A stretch of DNA of 31,704 nt from DATDPY01 sp964395765 (GCA_964395765.1 CAYNCU010000014.1:1-31704); one strand, 5' to 3'; counted from the first letter of the stretch, positions 1 to 8,144 are shown. Notes: generated by a model not told the origin, from the sequence alone. Numbers and translations are program-made.

Positions 1-656
1 CCCAGGAAGGGTGTTGTAAGAAAAAATGCCACCGCAATATGACCGTACCACCATTGCACCAGGGCATCCTGCACGCCTGCATAAACAGGATAACTCTTAA
101 GGAAAGAAACGGGAAGTTCAATGGAATTCACGATATGCAATACCGCAACCGTAATGAAGGTGGCAATATAAAACCAGATGGCTACATACATATGCCTTTC
201 CCTCCGTATAATGATAGTGCCGATCAGGTTAGTCCCGAAGACGACCCATATGAGCGCTATTGCAATATCAATCGGCCATTCGAGTTCAGCATATTCCTTG
301 GAAGTCGTAATGCCGAAAGGCAGGGTAAGAACAGCGGAAACAATGATCAGTTGCCAGCCTATAAAATGGATCCAGCTTAAAGTATCGCTGTAAAGTCTTG
401 TTTTTAATAATCGCTGTATGGAATAATAGATTCCGGCAAACATGGCATTTCCGACAAAGGCGAAGATGACGGCATTGGTATGCAACGGCCGTATCCTGCT
501 GAAAGTAATGTAGGGGACGCCCATATTAAGCTGAGGGAAGTAAAGTTCGACGGCAATGGTGAGGCCGATGAGCATGCCAATCAGGCCGAAAACTACAGTT
601 GCGATAATAAAGTATTTAACAATTTTATTATCGTATTGAAACTTTTCAAGACTCAT
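1..656 (-). CDS. ccoN: cbb3-type cytochrome c oxidase subunit I, 5' part only (runs off left edge)
   Basis: This is the N-terminal 218 codons of the catalytic subunit of a cbb3 high-affinity terminal oxidase, an inner-membrane enzyme that reduces O2 to water. The minus-strand reading opens MSLEKFQYDN at 656, then shows several long membrane helices. The motif RPLHTNAV carries His59, a likely heme ligand. The motif VQWWYGHIAVAFFLTTPFLG carries His206, which matches the CuB-ligand region of CcoN. The family motif as I know it is GHNAV; here Asn is replaced by Ile207, which should be verified. The start is the ATG at 656-654, placed at the usual N-terminal extent. Whether the gene is a CcoN-CcoO fusion, as in many Bacteroidota, cannot be seen. 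An FNR-like box and a -7-like element lie just upstream. Confidence 0.9.
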   Translation of the reverse strand, partial: MSLEKFQYDNKIVKYFIIATVVFGLIGMLIGLTIAVELYFPQLNMGVPYITFSRIRPLHTNAVIFAFVGNAMFAGIYYSIQRLLKTRLYSDTLSWIHFIGWQLIIVSAVLTLPFGITTSKEYAELEWPIDIAIALIWVVFGTNLIGTIIIRRERHMYVAIWFYIATFITVAVLHIVNSIELPVSFLKSYPVYAGVQDALVQWWYGHIAVAFFLTTPFL

Positions 657-689
657 ATACTTAAAACCGGTTTAGTTCAAGAATTCATG

Positions 690-696
690 CAAAATA
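690..696 (-). promoter_or_regulatory. possible -7 promoter element of ccoN
   Basis: Read on the minus strand this is TATTTTG, one T short of the Bacteroidota -7 consensus TAnnTTTG. It would start transcription near 683, about 27 nt before the ccoN ATG. That puts the FNR-like box about 40 bp upstream of the start, the spacing of class II activation. The assignment rests on position and partial consensus only. Confidence 0.35.
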
Positions 697-718
697 CGAG
701 CTTTGTGATTTTTATTTT

Positions 719-732
719 ATGATTAAAATCAC
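719..732. promoter_or_regulatory. FNR/CRP-family-like operator upstream of ccoN
   Basis: The sequence holds TGAT-N4-ATCA (720-723 and 728-731), the core of the FNR consensus TTGAT-N4-ATCAA; the outermost base on each side does not match. It lies 64-77 bp upstream of the ccoN ATG. A wider inverted repeat, TGTGATTTT (704-712) and AAAATCACA (725-733), overlaps it. FNR-type control of cbb3 oxidases is well established in other bacteria; binding here is inferred. Confidence 0.5.
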
Positions 733-840
733 ATTTTAAAATAACAGGGATCAATGGAAAGTAAGTAAAAAATGATGTAGGAAGCCCCCCGGTTTTTTAA
801 CTGTCTTTGCTTTCCGCTTCGAAGATAAGAAGGCTGTGGT

Positions 841-900
841 ATAATTCTCCGGGGCGATGTTCCGGAAATTTGGGACCGGGGCTTGATCTGGGGTTATATA
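841..900. repeat. dispersed intergenic repeat, copy 1
   Basis: About 60 bp from ATAATTCTCCGGGG through GGGACCGGGGCTTG to GGTTATATA aligns by eye with 19056-19113, with scattered substitutions and a few single-base indels. This copy forms only an imperfect hairpin (AATTxTCCGG against CCGGAAATT). It ends eight bases from the stop codon of the neighbouring hydrolase gene. Both copies lie just 3' of an alpha/beta hydrolase gene, in opposite orientation relative to it. No coding capacity is apparent. Confidence 0.55.
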
Positions 901-908
901 CCTTTTAT

Positions 909-1775
909 TCAGTTGACGGATTGCCTTGAGGCAAGGGGAAGTGAATGGGAAGGGAATTTCATTATTTCTTTTTTCATATAATCAGGATCAAGCCAGGGAA
1001 TAAGATGACCGGTATTATTATAAATTTTCATTATTACCCTGGCATTTTTAAGTTTATCTTCTGCATAGTATGCATTTTTTAAAGGGACAAGATCATCGTT
1101 AACGCCCTGTATGATCGTTACCGGCATATCTATTTTTCCCCAATTCCCGGTCATTTTTTTCAGCTCAGCTATATGTGTTGTTTTTTCCGCGTTCGCCACT
1201 TTCATGGAAGCCGGCATAAGCCAGCGGAAAGGCGGCCATTCCAGGAGATGATTAACCCAGAAGATCCTTTCATGAGACGGATCAACGGCTGCCCCCACAA
1301 GCTGAAGGGCTCCGATATCAGCCGGGTCGAGCATGGCCATTTCCACTACAATCGGACCCCCATAGGAGTGACCGACCAGTAAAGGTTTAGCCGGGTTGTT
1401 ATTCAACTTGAGTAAGGGTAATAAGGCCTCTGCCTGGGAGCGAATCGAGGTAAGCGGTTTACCGAAACCGGAATATCCATAGCCGGGACGATCTACGGAA
1501 ATCATCCTGTATTTTTTCCGGAGGGTAGTATCATTCAGGAAACCCAGAAAGGCATCGAGGGATCCGGGGGCACCATGGACAAAAATAACGAGCGGCTTTT
1601 CAATGCTTCCTACATCGGCGTAACGGATATTGTACCCCTGGTATTTATAATAATTCACACTGACCGGGTCATTGTTTATTTCCAGTTTTTTCAATAGATC
1701 TTTATCGCTGATCCTAAAGTCAGAAAGACGCAACAAGGCAAAAATAAAAAGAAAGCCCCACCAGATAAATTGCAT
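909..1775 (-). CDS. alpha/beta hydrolase, membrane-anchored or exported
   Basis: A 288-aa alpha/beta-hydrolase-fold enzyme; the substrate is not predictable. A hydrophobic N-terminus (MQFIWWGFLFIFALL) suggests a membrane anchor or signal. The oxyanion-hole motif HGAPGS is at 67-72. The nucleophile elbow GHSYGG places Ser137, GVNDDLVP places the likely acid Asp227, and NNTGH places His257, so the triad looks intact. It sits between the 67-aa gene and ccoN, 127 bp and 252 bp away, so co-transcription with the oxidase genes is uncertain. Nothing ties it to oxidase assembly, and it is not a usual member of cbb3 clusters. A dispersed repeat abuts its 3' end. Confidence 0.88.
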   Translation of the reverse strand: MQFIWWGFLFIFALLRLSDFRISDKDLLKKLEINNDPVSVNYYKYQGYNIRYADVGSIEKPLVIFVHGAPGSLDAFLGFLNDTTLRKKYRMISVDRPGYGYSGFGKPLTSIRSQAEALLPLLKLNNNPAKPLLVGHSYGGPIVVEMAMLDPADIGALQLVGAAVDPSHERIFWVNHLLEWPPFRWLMPASMKVANAEKTTHIAELKKMTGNWGKIDMPVTIIQGVNDDLVPLKNAYYAEDKLKNARVIMKIYNNTGHLIPWLDPDYMKKEIMKFPSHSLPLASRQSVN

Positions 1776-1902
1776 TTGATTTATTCAGAAATTGACGATA
1801 AAGAATAATCAATAACTGATAAAATTAATTTAAAATATGTTTCGTTTTATAGGATGTCTTGTAAAAATTATGGTGAGGCGTATTAGCGCGTGTGTGAAAG
1901 CC

Positions 1903-2106
1903 TTACTCAATCTCATAAAGATCATAATCTTCCCCGAAACCGTACTTGATCAGATCGATGATATTATAAATCTCCAGCGTTTCGAGATCTTTCAGAACGA
2001 TATCCGTTTCATTCCGGATTTCCATGATCATGAACCTGACCTTTTCTCCCAGGTTGATCATTTCGTACCGGTGACCGATTCTTAATGTGTCGAAGGATTG
2101 AGGCAA
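1903..2106 (-). CDS. small conserved hypothetical protein (67 aa)
   Basis: Function unknown. The product is a soluble 67-residue protein with alternating hydrophobic and acidic residues (KVRFMIMEIRNETDIVLKDLETLEIYNI), suggesting a small beta-rich fold. It ends in an acidic tail, DYDLYEIE. The reading frame starts with TTG at 2106-2104, preceded by GGAAAAAA. The next in-frame Met is within EMINLGEK and would remove the IGHRYEMINLGEK stretch, which looks like the conserved start of the domain. It lies 36 bp after ccoS on the same strand and may be the last gene of a ccoI-ccoS transcript. A role in oxidase assembly is only guilt by association. Confidence 0.65.
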   Translation of the reverse strand: MPQSFDTLRIGHRYEMINLGEKVRFMIMEIRNETDIVLKDLETLEIYNIIDLIKYGFGEDYDLYEIE

Positions 2107-2142
2107 TTTTTTCCGGGTTAATTCGATCCGACAGGAAAATTA

Positions 2143-2406
2143 CTAAATTTTTTCAGGCGTTGAACGGGATATTGGTTTTTGTTGCTGGTTTTGGGTTTCC
2201 TGTTTTCCGCTTTCCCGATTAACAGCAGGTGAATTAATCTTACCGGGATTGCGATTTCCCTTATTGTTTTTTTCATCCAGTAACATTCTCACGGCGGGTG
2301 AATCGGTATCGTCGTACTGACCGGAACGAACCGCCCAGATAAAAGCGACCAGGAATCCGGCGGCTACCAACACACTGAATATGATCAGGAGAATTATTAC
2401 GGCCAT
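2143..2406 (-). CDS. ccoS: cbb3-type cytochrome oxidase assembly protein CcoS
   Basis: An 87-aa protein with one N-terminal membrane helix (MAVIILLIIFSVLVAAGFLVAFIWAV) followed by RSGQYDDTDSPAVRML. The pattern of a helix, then (A/S)xxxGQYDD, then PAxRML is the signature of CcoS/FixS, which is needed for cofactor insertion into cbb3 oxidase. The polar tail, rich in Asn, Gln and Lys, is longer than the typical 50-60 residue protein. The ATG at 2406 lies three bases after the ccoI stop codon, so the two are almost certainly one operon. Confidence 0.93.
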   Translation of the reverse strand: MAVIILLIIFSVLVAAGFLVAFIWAVRSGQYDDTDSPAVRMLLDEKNNKGNRNPGKINSPAVNRESGKQETQNQQQKPISRSTPEKI

Positions 2407-2409
2407 GAT

Positions 2410-4860
2410 TTATAAATTTTTGAGTTTAGCTAAAAAATTAACCGTAACGGTTGAAAATACTACCACTGAAATGCTGCTTAACGGCATTAGAACGGCAGCC
2501 ACCAGAGGCGATAAATGGCCGGTAACGGCAAAACCAAGTCCAACCAGGTTATAAAGAAATGAAATTACAAGACATGCTATTACTATTTTAACAGCTATCC
2601 GGGAAAAACCGATCAGATCAGGAAGCAGGGTAAGATTTCGTCCGTCAAGAATGGCATCACTTGCCGGCGTGAAATAATTTAAATCATCGGTAACGGCAAT
2701 ACCGACATCACTTTTTTTCAATGCCCCCGCATCATTTAAACCGTCTCCAAGCATCATTACATTATTTTTTTCTTCCCTGAGCTTTTGAACATACCTCAGT
2801 TTTTCGGCAGGGTCCGCCTGAAATTTTAATATGCTCCCTTCGGGAAAAAAAGATTCCAGTTTCATTTTTTCCCCGGAACGATCGCCGGATAGAACACTTA
2901 AATTAAATCGTTCGGAAAGCCTTTGAATCGTACCGTTGATATTTTCCCTGTACTCGTTGCTGAAAATAAAAGTGCCTTTAAATTTCCGGTCGATTGAAGC
3001 GTAAACCATTGTACTCCCTGCCATATTAATTTCCTCCGGCACCTGATCCTGAATACCTTCCATGAACTTTGCGGAACCGAGCCTGATGTCATGACCGTTA
3101 ATGACGGTATTTATTCCCTGCCCGGCTATTTCATTGTAGGATTGTATTTCAGGGTTTTCCAGGCATTCCGGACTGCCATATTGCAAAATCATTCTATTCA
3201 ACGGATAAGTGGAATTAATACAAGCGGTTTTTATCAAAGCCAGTTCCTCCCCGGACAGGGGAACTCCTGTATATTGAACCGGATTGATTTTATTCACGGT
3301 AAGCGTTCCGGTTTTATCAAAAACGATATGATTGATTTTTGAGATATTCTCGACGACCTGTGCATTTTTAAGATAAAATCTTTTCTTTCCGAATACCCGC
3401 ATCGTATTGCCCAGCGTAAACGGCGTCGCAAGGGATAAGGCGCAAGGACAGGCAACGATCAATACAGAAATGAATATGAACCAGGCTTCATTTAAGTCAA
3501 TAAAAAACCAAACCAATAAGGAAACGACAGCGATCAGGAGAACTGCAGCCGTAAAATATTTGCTTATTAAATTTATTAAATGCTGCAATTCACTATCCTT
3601 ATCCTTATTAAAGGATTCGTTGTTCCACAATTGAGTAAGGTAACTTTGTGAAACATTCTTTTCGACGCCCAGCCGGATCATTGAACCCACCTGGCGTCCG
3701 CCGGCAAATATGAATTCCCCTTTGGATTTCGAAACCGGCAGGGATTCGCCAGTTATAAAACTGTAATCGATATTTGCTTTTTCATCCAGTAAAAGACAGT
3801 CGCAAGGCACGATCTCATTGTTCCTGACCTCAATAATATTACCTTTCTTCAGCTCTTTAACAGGTACGGCGGACTTTGTGGTGCCCTCCACACGCGTAAC
3901 CGCAAGTGGAAAATAGGATTTGTAATCCCGGTCAAATGACAATCCTTCATAGGTAAGACCCTGGATCCATTTCCCGATCAGGAGAAAGAATACCAGGCCG
4001 GACAGTGAATCGAAATAACCAGCCCCGCCCTCGAATATTACCTGGTAGATACTGTAAAGGAAAAGCGTTATAATGCCCAGCGATACCGGTACATCAATAT
4101 TTATATACTTTGCTTTCAATCCTCCCAATGCGGACGTGAAATATACAGTACTGCAATAAAGCACGACGGGAAGGCTTAAAATAACATTCAACCCTATAAA
4201 GAAATGCTGAAGCGTAACTTCACTTATTCCTTCAAAACCGAAATACCCGGGAAAACTGAGTAACATAATATTGCCAAAGCAAAAACCGGCCACACCAAGC
4301 CGGATCAATAATCCTTTGTTCCTGGTTTTATGGCGCATACGGTTTTCCTGCTCCAGGCTGATGTAGGGTTCATATCCGATGGAGGATAGCAAAACAACCA
4401 GGTTTTTAAGCGAGATTTCTACAGGAGAAAAATCAATGGTTAGTTCCTTTCTCGTGAAATTGACCCTTGAATGAATTACCCCACTTTCCAGTTTTGAAAG
4501 ATTTTCCAGCAACCAGATGCAGGAAGAACAGTGGATAGCGGGAATATAGAAAGATACCTTTGAAATATTTTCATCCTCGTACATGACCAGTGATTTCCGT
4601 ATTTCCTTGTTATCGAGGAAATCAAATTTTCCGGTGAAATCCGTTTTACGGATGGCCATCCCGGGATTTTTTTCAAGATCATAATAATTGCATAGATCCT
4701 TTTGACTGAGGATTTCATAAACCGTCCTGCACCCATTGCAACAAAAATCCTTTCCTTCGAATATCACATGATCTTCCCGGCAAATGTCACCACAGTGATA
4801 ACAAATAATCTTCTGCTTGCCTTGTTTATCGGTTTCTTTCCGTATTTCCGGGCTGTACAT
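2410..4860 (-). CDS. ccoI: copper-translocating P-type ATPase of cbb3 oxidase assembly
   Basis: An 816-aa P1B-type ATPase of the CcoI/FixI kind, which moves copper across the inner membrane for cbb3 oxidase maturation. The N-terminus has a cysteine cluster, CYHCG (Cys20, Cys23) then CCNGC, followed by a heavy-metal-associated domain with HCSSC (Cys111, Cys114). The membrane copper motif CPC is at 471-473. The actuator motif TGES, the phosphorylated aspartate in DKTGTLT (Asp515) and the hinge GDGLND (from 705) are all present. I chose the ATG at 4860-4858 because the protein then opens MYSPEIRKETDKQG just before the cysteine cluster; the frame stays open to 4989, but the extra 43 residues look untranslated. 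ccoS follows three bases later. Confidence 0.94.
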   Translation of the reverse strand: MYSPEIRKETDKQGKQKIICYHCGDICREDHVIFEGKDFCCNGCRTVYEILSQKDLCNYYDLEKNPGMAIRKTDFTGKFDFLDNKEIRKSLVMYEDENISKVSFYIPAIHCSSCIWLLENLSKLESGVIHSRVNFTRKELTIDFSPVEISLKNLVVLLSSIGYEPYISLEQENRMRHKTRNKGLLIRLGVAGFCFGNIMLLSFPGYFGFEGISEVTLQHFFIGLNVILSLPVVLYCSTVYFTSALGGLKAKYINIDVPVSLGIITLFLYSIYQVIFEGGAGYFDSLSGLVFFLLIGKWIQGLTYEGLSFDRDYKSYFPLAVTRVEGTTKSAVPVKELKKGNIIEVRNNEIVPCDCLLLDEKANIDYSFITGESLPVSKSKGEFIFAGGRQVGSMIRLGVEKNVSQSYLTQLWNNESFNKDKDSELQHLINLISKYFTAAVLLIAVVSLLVWFFIDLNEAWFIFISVLIVACPCALSLATPFTLGNTMRVFGKKRFYLKNAQVVENISKINHIVFDKTGTLTVNKINPVQYTGVPLSGEELALIKTACINSTYPLNRMILQYGSPECLENPEIQSYNEIAGQGINTVINGHDIRLGSAKFMEGIQDQVPEEINMAGSTMVYASIDRKFKGTFIFSNEYRENINGTIQRLSERFNLSVLSGDRSGEKMKLESFFPEGSILKFQADPAEKLRYVQKLREEKNNVMMLGDGLNDAGALKKSDVGIAVTDDLNYFTPASDAILDGRNLTLLPDLIGFSRIAVKIVIACLVISFLYNLVGLGFAVTGHLSPLVAAVLMPLSSISVVVFSTVTVNFLAKLKNL

Positions 4861-4986
4861 AATTACAAATATCCGACAGAAATATACTTTGAACGGGATT
4901 AATGATATGATGCCGGTCATGTTTGCCCTTAAATCATGAAAATCAGGCGGTTTCCCGGTTATTTTATTTTCTATCCGGTGGCGATT

Positions 4987-4994
4987 CAAAAGTA
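4987..4994 (-). promoter_or_regulatory. candidate -7 promoter element of the ccoI-ccoS transcript
   Basis: The minus strand reads TACTTTTG, an exact match to TAnnTTTG, the -7 element of Bacteroidota primary sigma factors. Transcription from here would leave a leader of about 120 nt before the ccoI ATG at 4860. No TTTG is visible at the expected -33 distance. Confidence 0.35.
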
Positions 4995-5111
4995 GAATAA
5001 AATTTGGTAGCTAAGGATGTGAAGCGCATTTTTGCAAATTAACATCACATCAACCGTTCTGCGACCTGTACTTTTAACCGGGAAGAATCGCGGATTTTGA
5101 ATAAGATAAAA

Positions 5112-6848
5112 ATGGCTGAAAAAAAAGCATCATTCAGAAAAGTATTTAAAACCATCATTTGGCCGAGGCGCAAACTTTTATTCCTGGGTTTATTCCTGAT
5201 TATCATCAACCGGTTATCGGGACTCGTTTTGCCGGGAGCGAGTAAATACCTCATTGACGAAGTGATCGCCAAAGGTGACATACAATTTATGAAATTATTG
5301 TTACTCGGGGTGGCAGGAGCGATCCTGGTCCAGTCGGTAACTTCCTATTACCTGACCAGGTTGTTAAGCGTAGAAGCCCAGCATCTGATTTCATCGCTCC
5401 GGTCCGAAGTGCAGCAGCATATTATTCAGTTGCCCACCCGATTTTTCGACAATACAAAATCAGGGGAGCTGGTATCCAGGATCATGACCGATGTGGAAGG
5501 CGTGAGGAATCTTGTAGGAACAGGACTTGTACAGCTTTTCGGCGGAGTATTGACATCGGTGGTGGCCCTGGTACTTTTGATCAGGATAAGCCCGATGCTT
5601 ACGATTTACGTTATGGTGCCATTGGTCATATTCGGCCTGGTTTCCCTGAAAGCATTCGGTTTTATAAGGCCGATTTTCAGAGAAAGGGGACAGATCAATG
5701 CCGAAGTAACAGGCCGGTTAACAGAATCCCTGAACGGGGTCAGGATTATTAAAGGTTTTAATGCGGAAAAGCAGGAAATAAAGGTCTTTGCCGAAGGTGT
5801 TGAAAGGCTTTTCATGAATGTAAGAAAAAGCCTCACTTCCACGAGCCTCGTGACCAGCACTGCCACCTTATTACTTGGATTTGCTACTGTTGGAATTATG
5901 GCCATCGGAGGAAAAATGATTATTCACAACCAAATGACCGTGGGTGATTTCTTTGCCTTTACCCTTTACCTTGGATTCATGGTAGCCCCGATCGTTCAGA
6001 TGAGTAACATAGGCTCCCAGATTACAGAGGCATTCGCGGGTCTTGATCGCACGGAGGAAATAATGAAGGTTGACAGGGAAATAGACGATCCCGCCAGAAA
6101 CCGGGAGATCGGTGAAATCAAAGGTAATATTGAGTTCAGGGATGTGAGTTTCTCTTATGAAAAAGGGAAAACCGTTTTGCATAATATCAGTTTTCTTGCG
6201 CCTACAGGTTCGGTAACGGCACTGGTAGGCAGCTCGGGTTCCGGGAAAACAACAATTGCAGGACTTACCGCCACTTTTCTAAAGCCGGACAGCGGGATTA
6301 TTTCCATCGATGGAATAAACCTGAATGAAGTGACCCTGAGCAGCTATCGAAGCCAGCTTGGGGTTGTTTTACAGGATGATTTCCTGTTCGAAGGCACCAT
6401 TCGTGAAAATATTTTATTTCCGCGACCGAATGCAGACGAGGAGCAATTACAATATGCGGTAAAAGCTGCCCATGTTAAGGAATTTACCGATCGTTTTGAG
6501 AAAGGACTGGATACGCTGATAGGCGAAAGGGGGATCAAATTATCAGGGGGCCAGCGGCAAAGGGTGGCCATTGCCAGGGCTATTCTTGCCGATCCGAGAA
6601 TCCTGATACTCGATGAAGCTACCTCAAACCTGGATGCGGAAAGTGAATCTTACATTCAGGAAAGCTTGTTTAACCTTATGAAAGGCCGTACCACTCTGGT
6701 GATCGCCCACCGTTTGAGTACTATCCGTAAGGCCAACCAGATCCTTGTTATAGAAAATGGAAATATTGTCGAAAAGGGTAACCATGAAGAACTGGTAAAG
6801 CAGGGGGGACGATATTTCCAGTTGTATACCTATCAGGCGAGGATATAA
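5112..6848 (+). CDS. ABC transporter, fused membrane and ATPase domains (MsbA-like exporter)
   Basis: A 578-aa half-transporter of the type I exporter (ABCB/MsbA-like) class, expected to work as a homodimer in the inner membrane; the substrate is unknown. The first 310 or so residues hold six membrane helices. The nucleotide-binding domain has Walker A GSSGSGKTT (near 373), a Q-loop in QLGVVLQDD, signature LSGGQRQRVAIARA (near 477), Walker B ILILDEATSNLD and H-loop IAHRLS. All catalytic residues are intact. I chose the ATG at 5112; the frame can extend to a TTG at 5097. It is divergent from ccoI, and its 3' end faces the marR gene. Confidence 0.92.
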   Translation: MAEKKASFRKVFKTIIWPRRKLLFLGLFLIIINRLSGLVLPGASKYLIDEVIAKGDIQFMKLLLLGVAGAILVQSVTSYYLTRLLSVEAQHLISSLRSEVQQHIIQLPTRFFDNTKSGELVSRIMTDVEGVRNLVGTGLVQLFGGVLTSVVALVLLIRISPMLTIYVMVPLVIFGLVSLKAFGFIRPIFRERGQINAEVTGRLTESLNGVRIIKGFNAEKQEIKVFAEGVERLFMNVRKSLTSTSLVTSTATLLLGFATVGIMAIGGKMIIHNQMTVGDFFAFTLYLGFMVAPIVQMSNIGSQITEAFAGLDRTEEIMKVDREIDDPARNREIGEIKGNIEFRDVSFSYEKGKTVLHNISFLAPTGSVTALVGSSGSGKTTIAGLTATFLKPDSGIISIDGINLNEVTLSSYRSQLGVVLQDDFLFEGTIRENILFPRPNADEEQLQYAVKAAHVKEFTDRFEKGLDTLIGERGIKLSGGQRQRVAIARAILADPRILILDEATSNLDAESESYIQESLFNLMKGRTTLVIAHRLSTIRKANQILVIENGNIVEKGNHEELVKQGGRYFQLYTYQARI

Positions 6849-7008
6849 AGCTATTCTCGAAATTCGAAGCTCAACGCTGAACGAGGGAGAGAACCCGGCG
6901 AAGGCAACGCTTAATGTTTGATTGCGTTTCCCTGGTTTTTTTAAAATAAGATCACGATCAATTTTACAATGATGGGGAAGGGGAGAAATAATTATGTCAT
7001 CTGAAAAA

Positions 7009-7458
7009 TTATCCCCGGATTTTATCAAGCAGGTTATTTAATTGCAAGGCCTCTTCACCGGAAATCGAAGCAGTAATATTATCCAATGTTTCTATTTTGT
7101 TTTCGATTTGATCGAGAAGCTTAATTCCTTTGTCAGAAATGGAAACATCGACCAATCTTTTATCAGTAGGGCGTATTTTTTTGGTAACGAATTGCCTTTG
7201 CGACAAGCGATCGACAATACGGCTTGCGTCGGAATTTTTGTCCAGCATGCGTGACCTGATATCGCAGGTTGAAATGCTGTTCGGAAACTGCCCTTTCAGA
7301 ATCCGCAAAACATTATATTGTTTACCGGTTATACCGAATTGATTAAAAAAATCCTGGTGTTTCGTCAATAGCCAATTGGAAGTGTATACCAGGTTTAGGG
7401 CAGTTTTCTGGTATATAGTTCTGAATTCTTTTTGCTGGATTTCCTGTTCGATTTTCAT
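7009..7458 (-). CDS. MarR-family transcriptional regulator
   Basis: A 149-aa winged helix-turn-helix protein. Helix 1 to the dimer region is FRTIYQKTALNLVYTSNWLL. The recognition region is STCDIRSRMLDKNSDASRIVDRL, followed by the wing KKIRPTDKRLVDVSISDKG, whose (T/P)DKR-hydrophobic-V pattern is the MarR signature. Members act as dimers on palindromic operators and often respond to small ligands or oxidants. It follows yceI on the same strand, and a 26-bp perfect palindrome upstream of yceI is a natural candidate operator. A strong terminator sits only a few bases before its ATG, so it may be expressed by read-through or from a promoter hidden in that interval. Confidence 0.92.
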   Translation of the reverse strand: MKIEQEIQQKEFRTIYQKTALNLVYTSNWLLTKHQDFFNQFGITGKQYNVLRILKGQFPNSISTCDIRSRMLDKNSDASRIVDRLSQRQFVTKKIRPTDKRLVDVSISDKGIKLLDQIENKIETLDNITASISGEEALQLNNLLDKIRG

Positions 7459-7463
7459 AATTA

Positions 7464-7487
7464 ATAAAAAGGGCCCTTTCGGGCCCT
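7464..7487 (-). terminator. Rho-independent terminator after yceI
   Basis: On the minus strand AGGGCCC-GAAA-GGGCCCT forms a perfect seven-pair stem with a GAAA tetraloop (7470-7487), followed by a run of U ending about five bases before the marR ATG. It should end the yceI transcript and reduce or gate marR expression. Confidence 0.85.
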
Positions 7488-7500
7488 GAAATATCCTAAA

Positions 7501-8064
7501 TTATCCTTGTTTTTGCAACTCAATGTTACTCTCAATTCTGATTTCCGGGCCCACAATCGCTCCGCCGGCTTCCATTAAAACATTCCATTTTAAATTATAG
7601 TCGAATCGGTTGATCTTCCCAACCACTTTAAATCCTGCTTTTTCGAAGCCAGAGAAAGGATCTTTTACCGTTCCTTTATAGAATACGTCGAAGGTCACCG
7701 GTTTGGTAATATCCCGAATGGTAAGGTTTCCTTTTAGTAGGTATTTTTCGCCTGATTTTTCCAATTTGCCTTTGTAAACCATTTTAGGATATTTTGCCGC
7801 ATTAAAGAAATCATCGGAACGCAGATGATTATCCCGGTCTTTGTTATTGGTGTCGATAGAATCTACATCAAAAGTTAATTCTACATCCGTGTCATCAAAA
7901 TCCTCAGAATTGCTCAGGATACTTCCATCGAAATTCCTGAACTGGCCTCTTACATCTGTAATAATCAGGTGCGTAGCATGAAATACCATTTCGGAATGAG
8001 CTTTGTCAATAGCCCAGGCTGTCTGGGTCAGGGTTTCAAAATCAGTCATGTTTTTCATATTCAT
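7501..8064 (-). CDS. YceI-family lipid-binding-like protein, cytoplasmic form
   Basis: A 187-aa protein of the YceI family, lipocalin-like beta-barrels that bind isoprenoid-type lipids. Landmarks are the N-terminal WAIDKAHSEMVFHATHLIITDVRGQF, the central VDSIDTNNKDRDNHLRSDDFF with FFNAAKYPKM, the strand GNLTIRDITKPVTFDV, and the closing GPEIRIESNIEL. There is no signal peptide, so unlike the periplasmic YceI of E. coli this one should stay in the cytoplasm. The ATG at 8064 is used; Met3 and Met6 are alternatives. A 26-bp palindrome lies 55-80 bp upstream and a marR gene follows, so MarR-type repression is likely. Confidence 0.93.
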   Translation of the reverse strand: MNMKNMTDFETLTQTAWAIDKAHSEMVFHATHLIITDVRGQFRNFDGSILSNSEDFDDTDVELTFDVDSIDTNNKDRDNHLRSDDFFNAAKYPKMVYKGKLEKSGEKYLLKGNLTIRDITKPVTFDVFYKGTVKDPFSGFEKAGFKVVGKINRFDYNLKWNVLMEAGGAIVGPEIRIESNIELQKQG

Positions 8065-8118
8065 TGTTCTTTAGTTATCAGTTATAATTAACATTACGCG
8101 TTATATTAGATATAAACG

Positions 8119-8144
8119 ATGTTTAAACATTAATGTTTAAACAT
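8119..8144. promoter_or_regulatory. 26-bp perfect palindrome, candidate MarR operator
   Basis: Two copies of the 12-bp palindrome ATGTTTAAACAT (8119-8130 and 8133-8144) are joined by TA, so the whole 26 bp is its own reverse complement. The half-site centres are 14 bp apart. It lies between the small membrane-protein gene and yceI, upstream of the yceI start. It probably binds two MarR dimers; the regulator encoded two features downstream is the obvious candidate. Confidence 0.75.

Noticed and set aside
39..722. Plus-strand frames of 70-113 codons at the left edge
   Set aside because: They lie antisense to ccoN, whose minus-strand translation is clearly a heme-copper oxidase; the plus frames have no membrane or domain pattern.
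6624..7028. 134-codon minus-strand frame across the 3' end of the ABC exporter gene
   Set aside because: Most of it is antisense to the ATPase domain coding sequence, with no recognisable motif.
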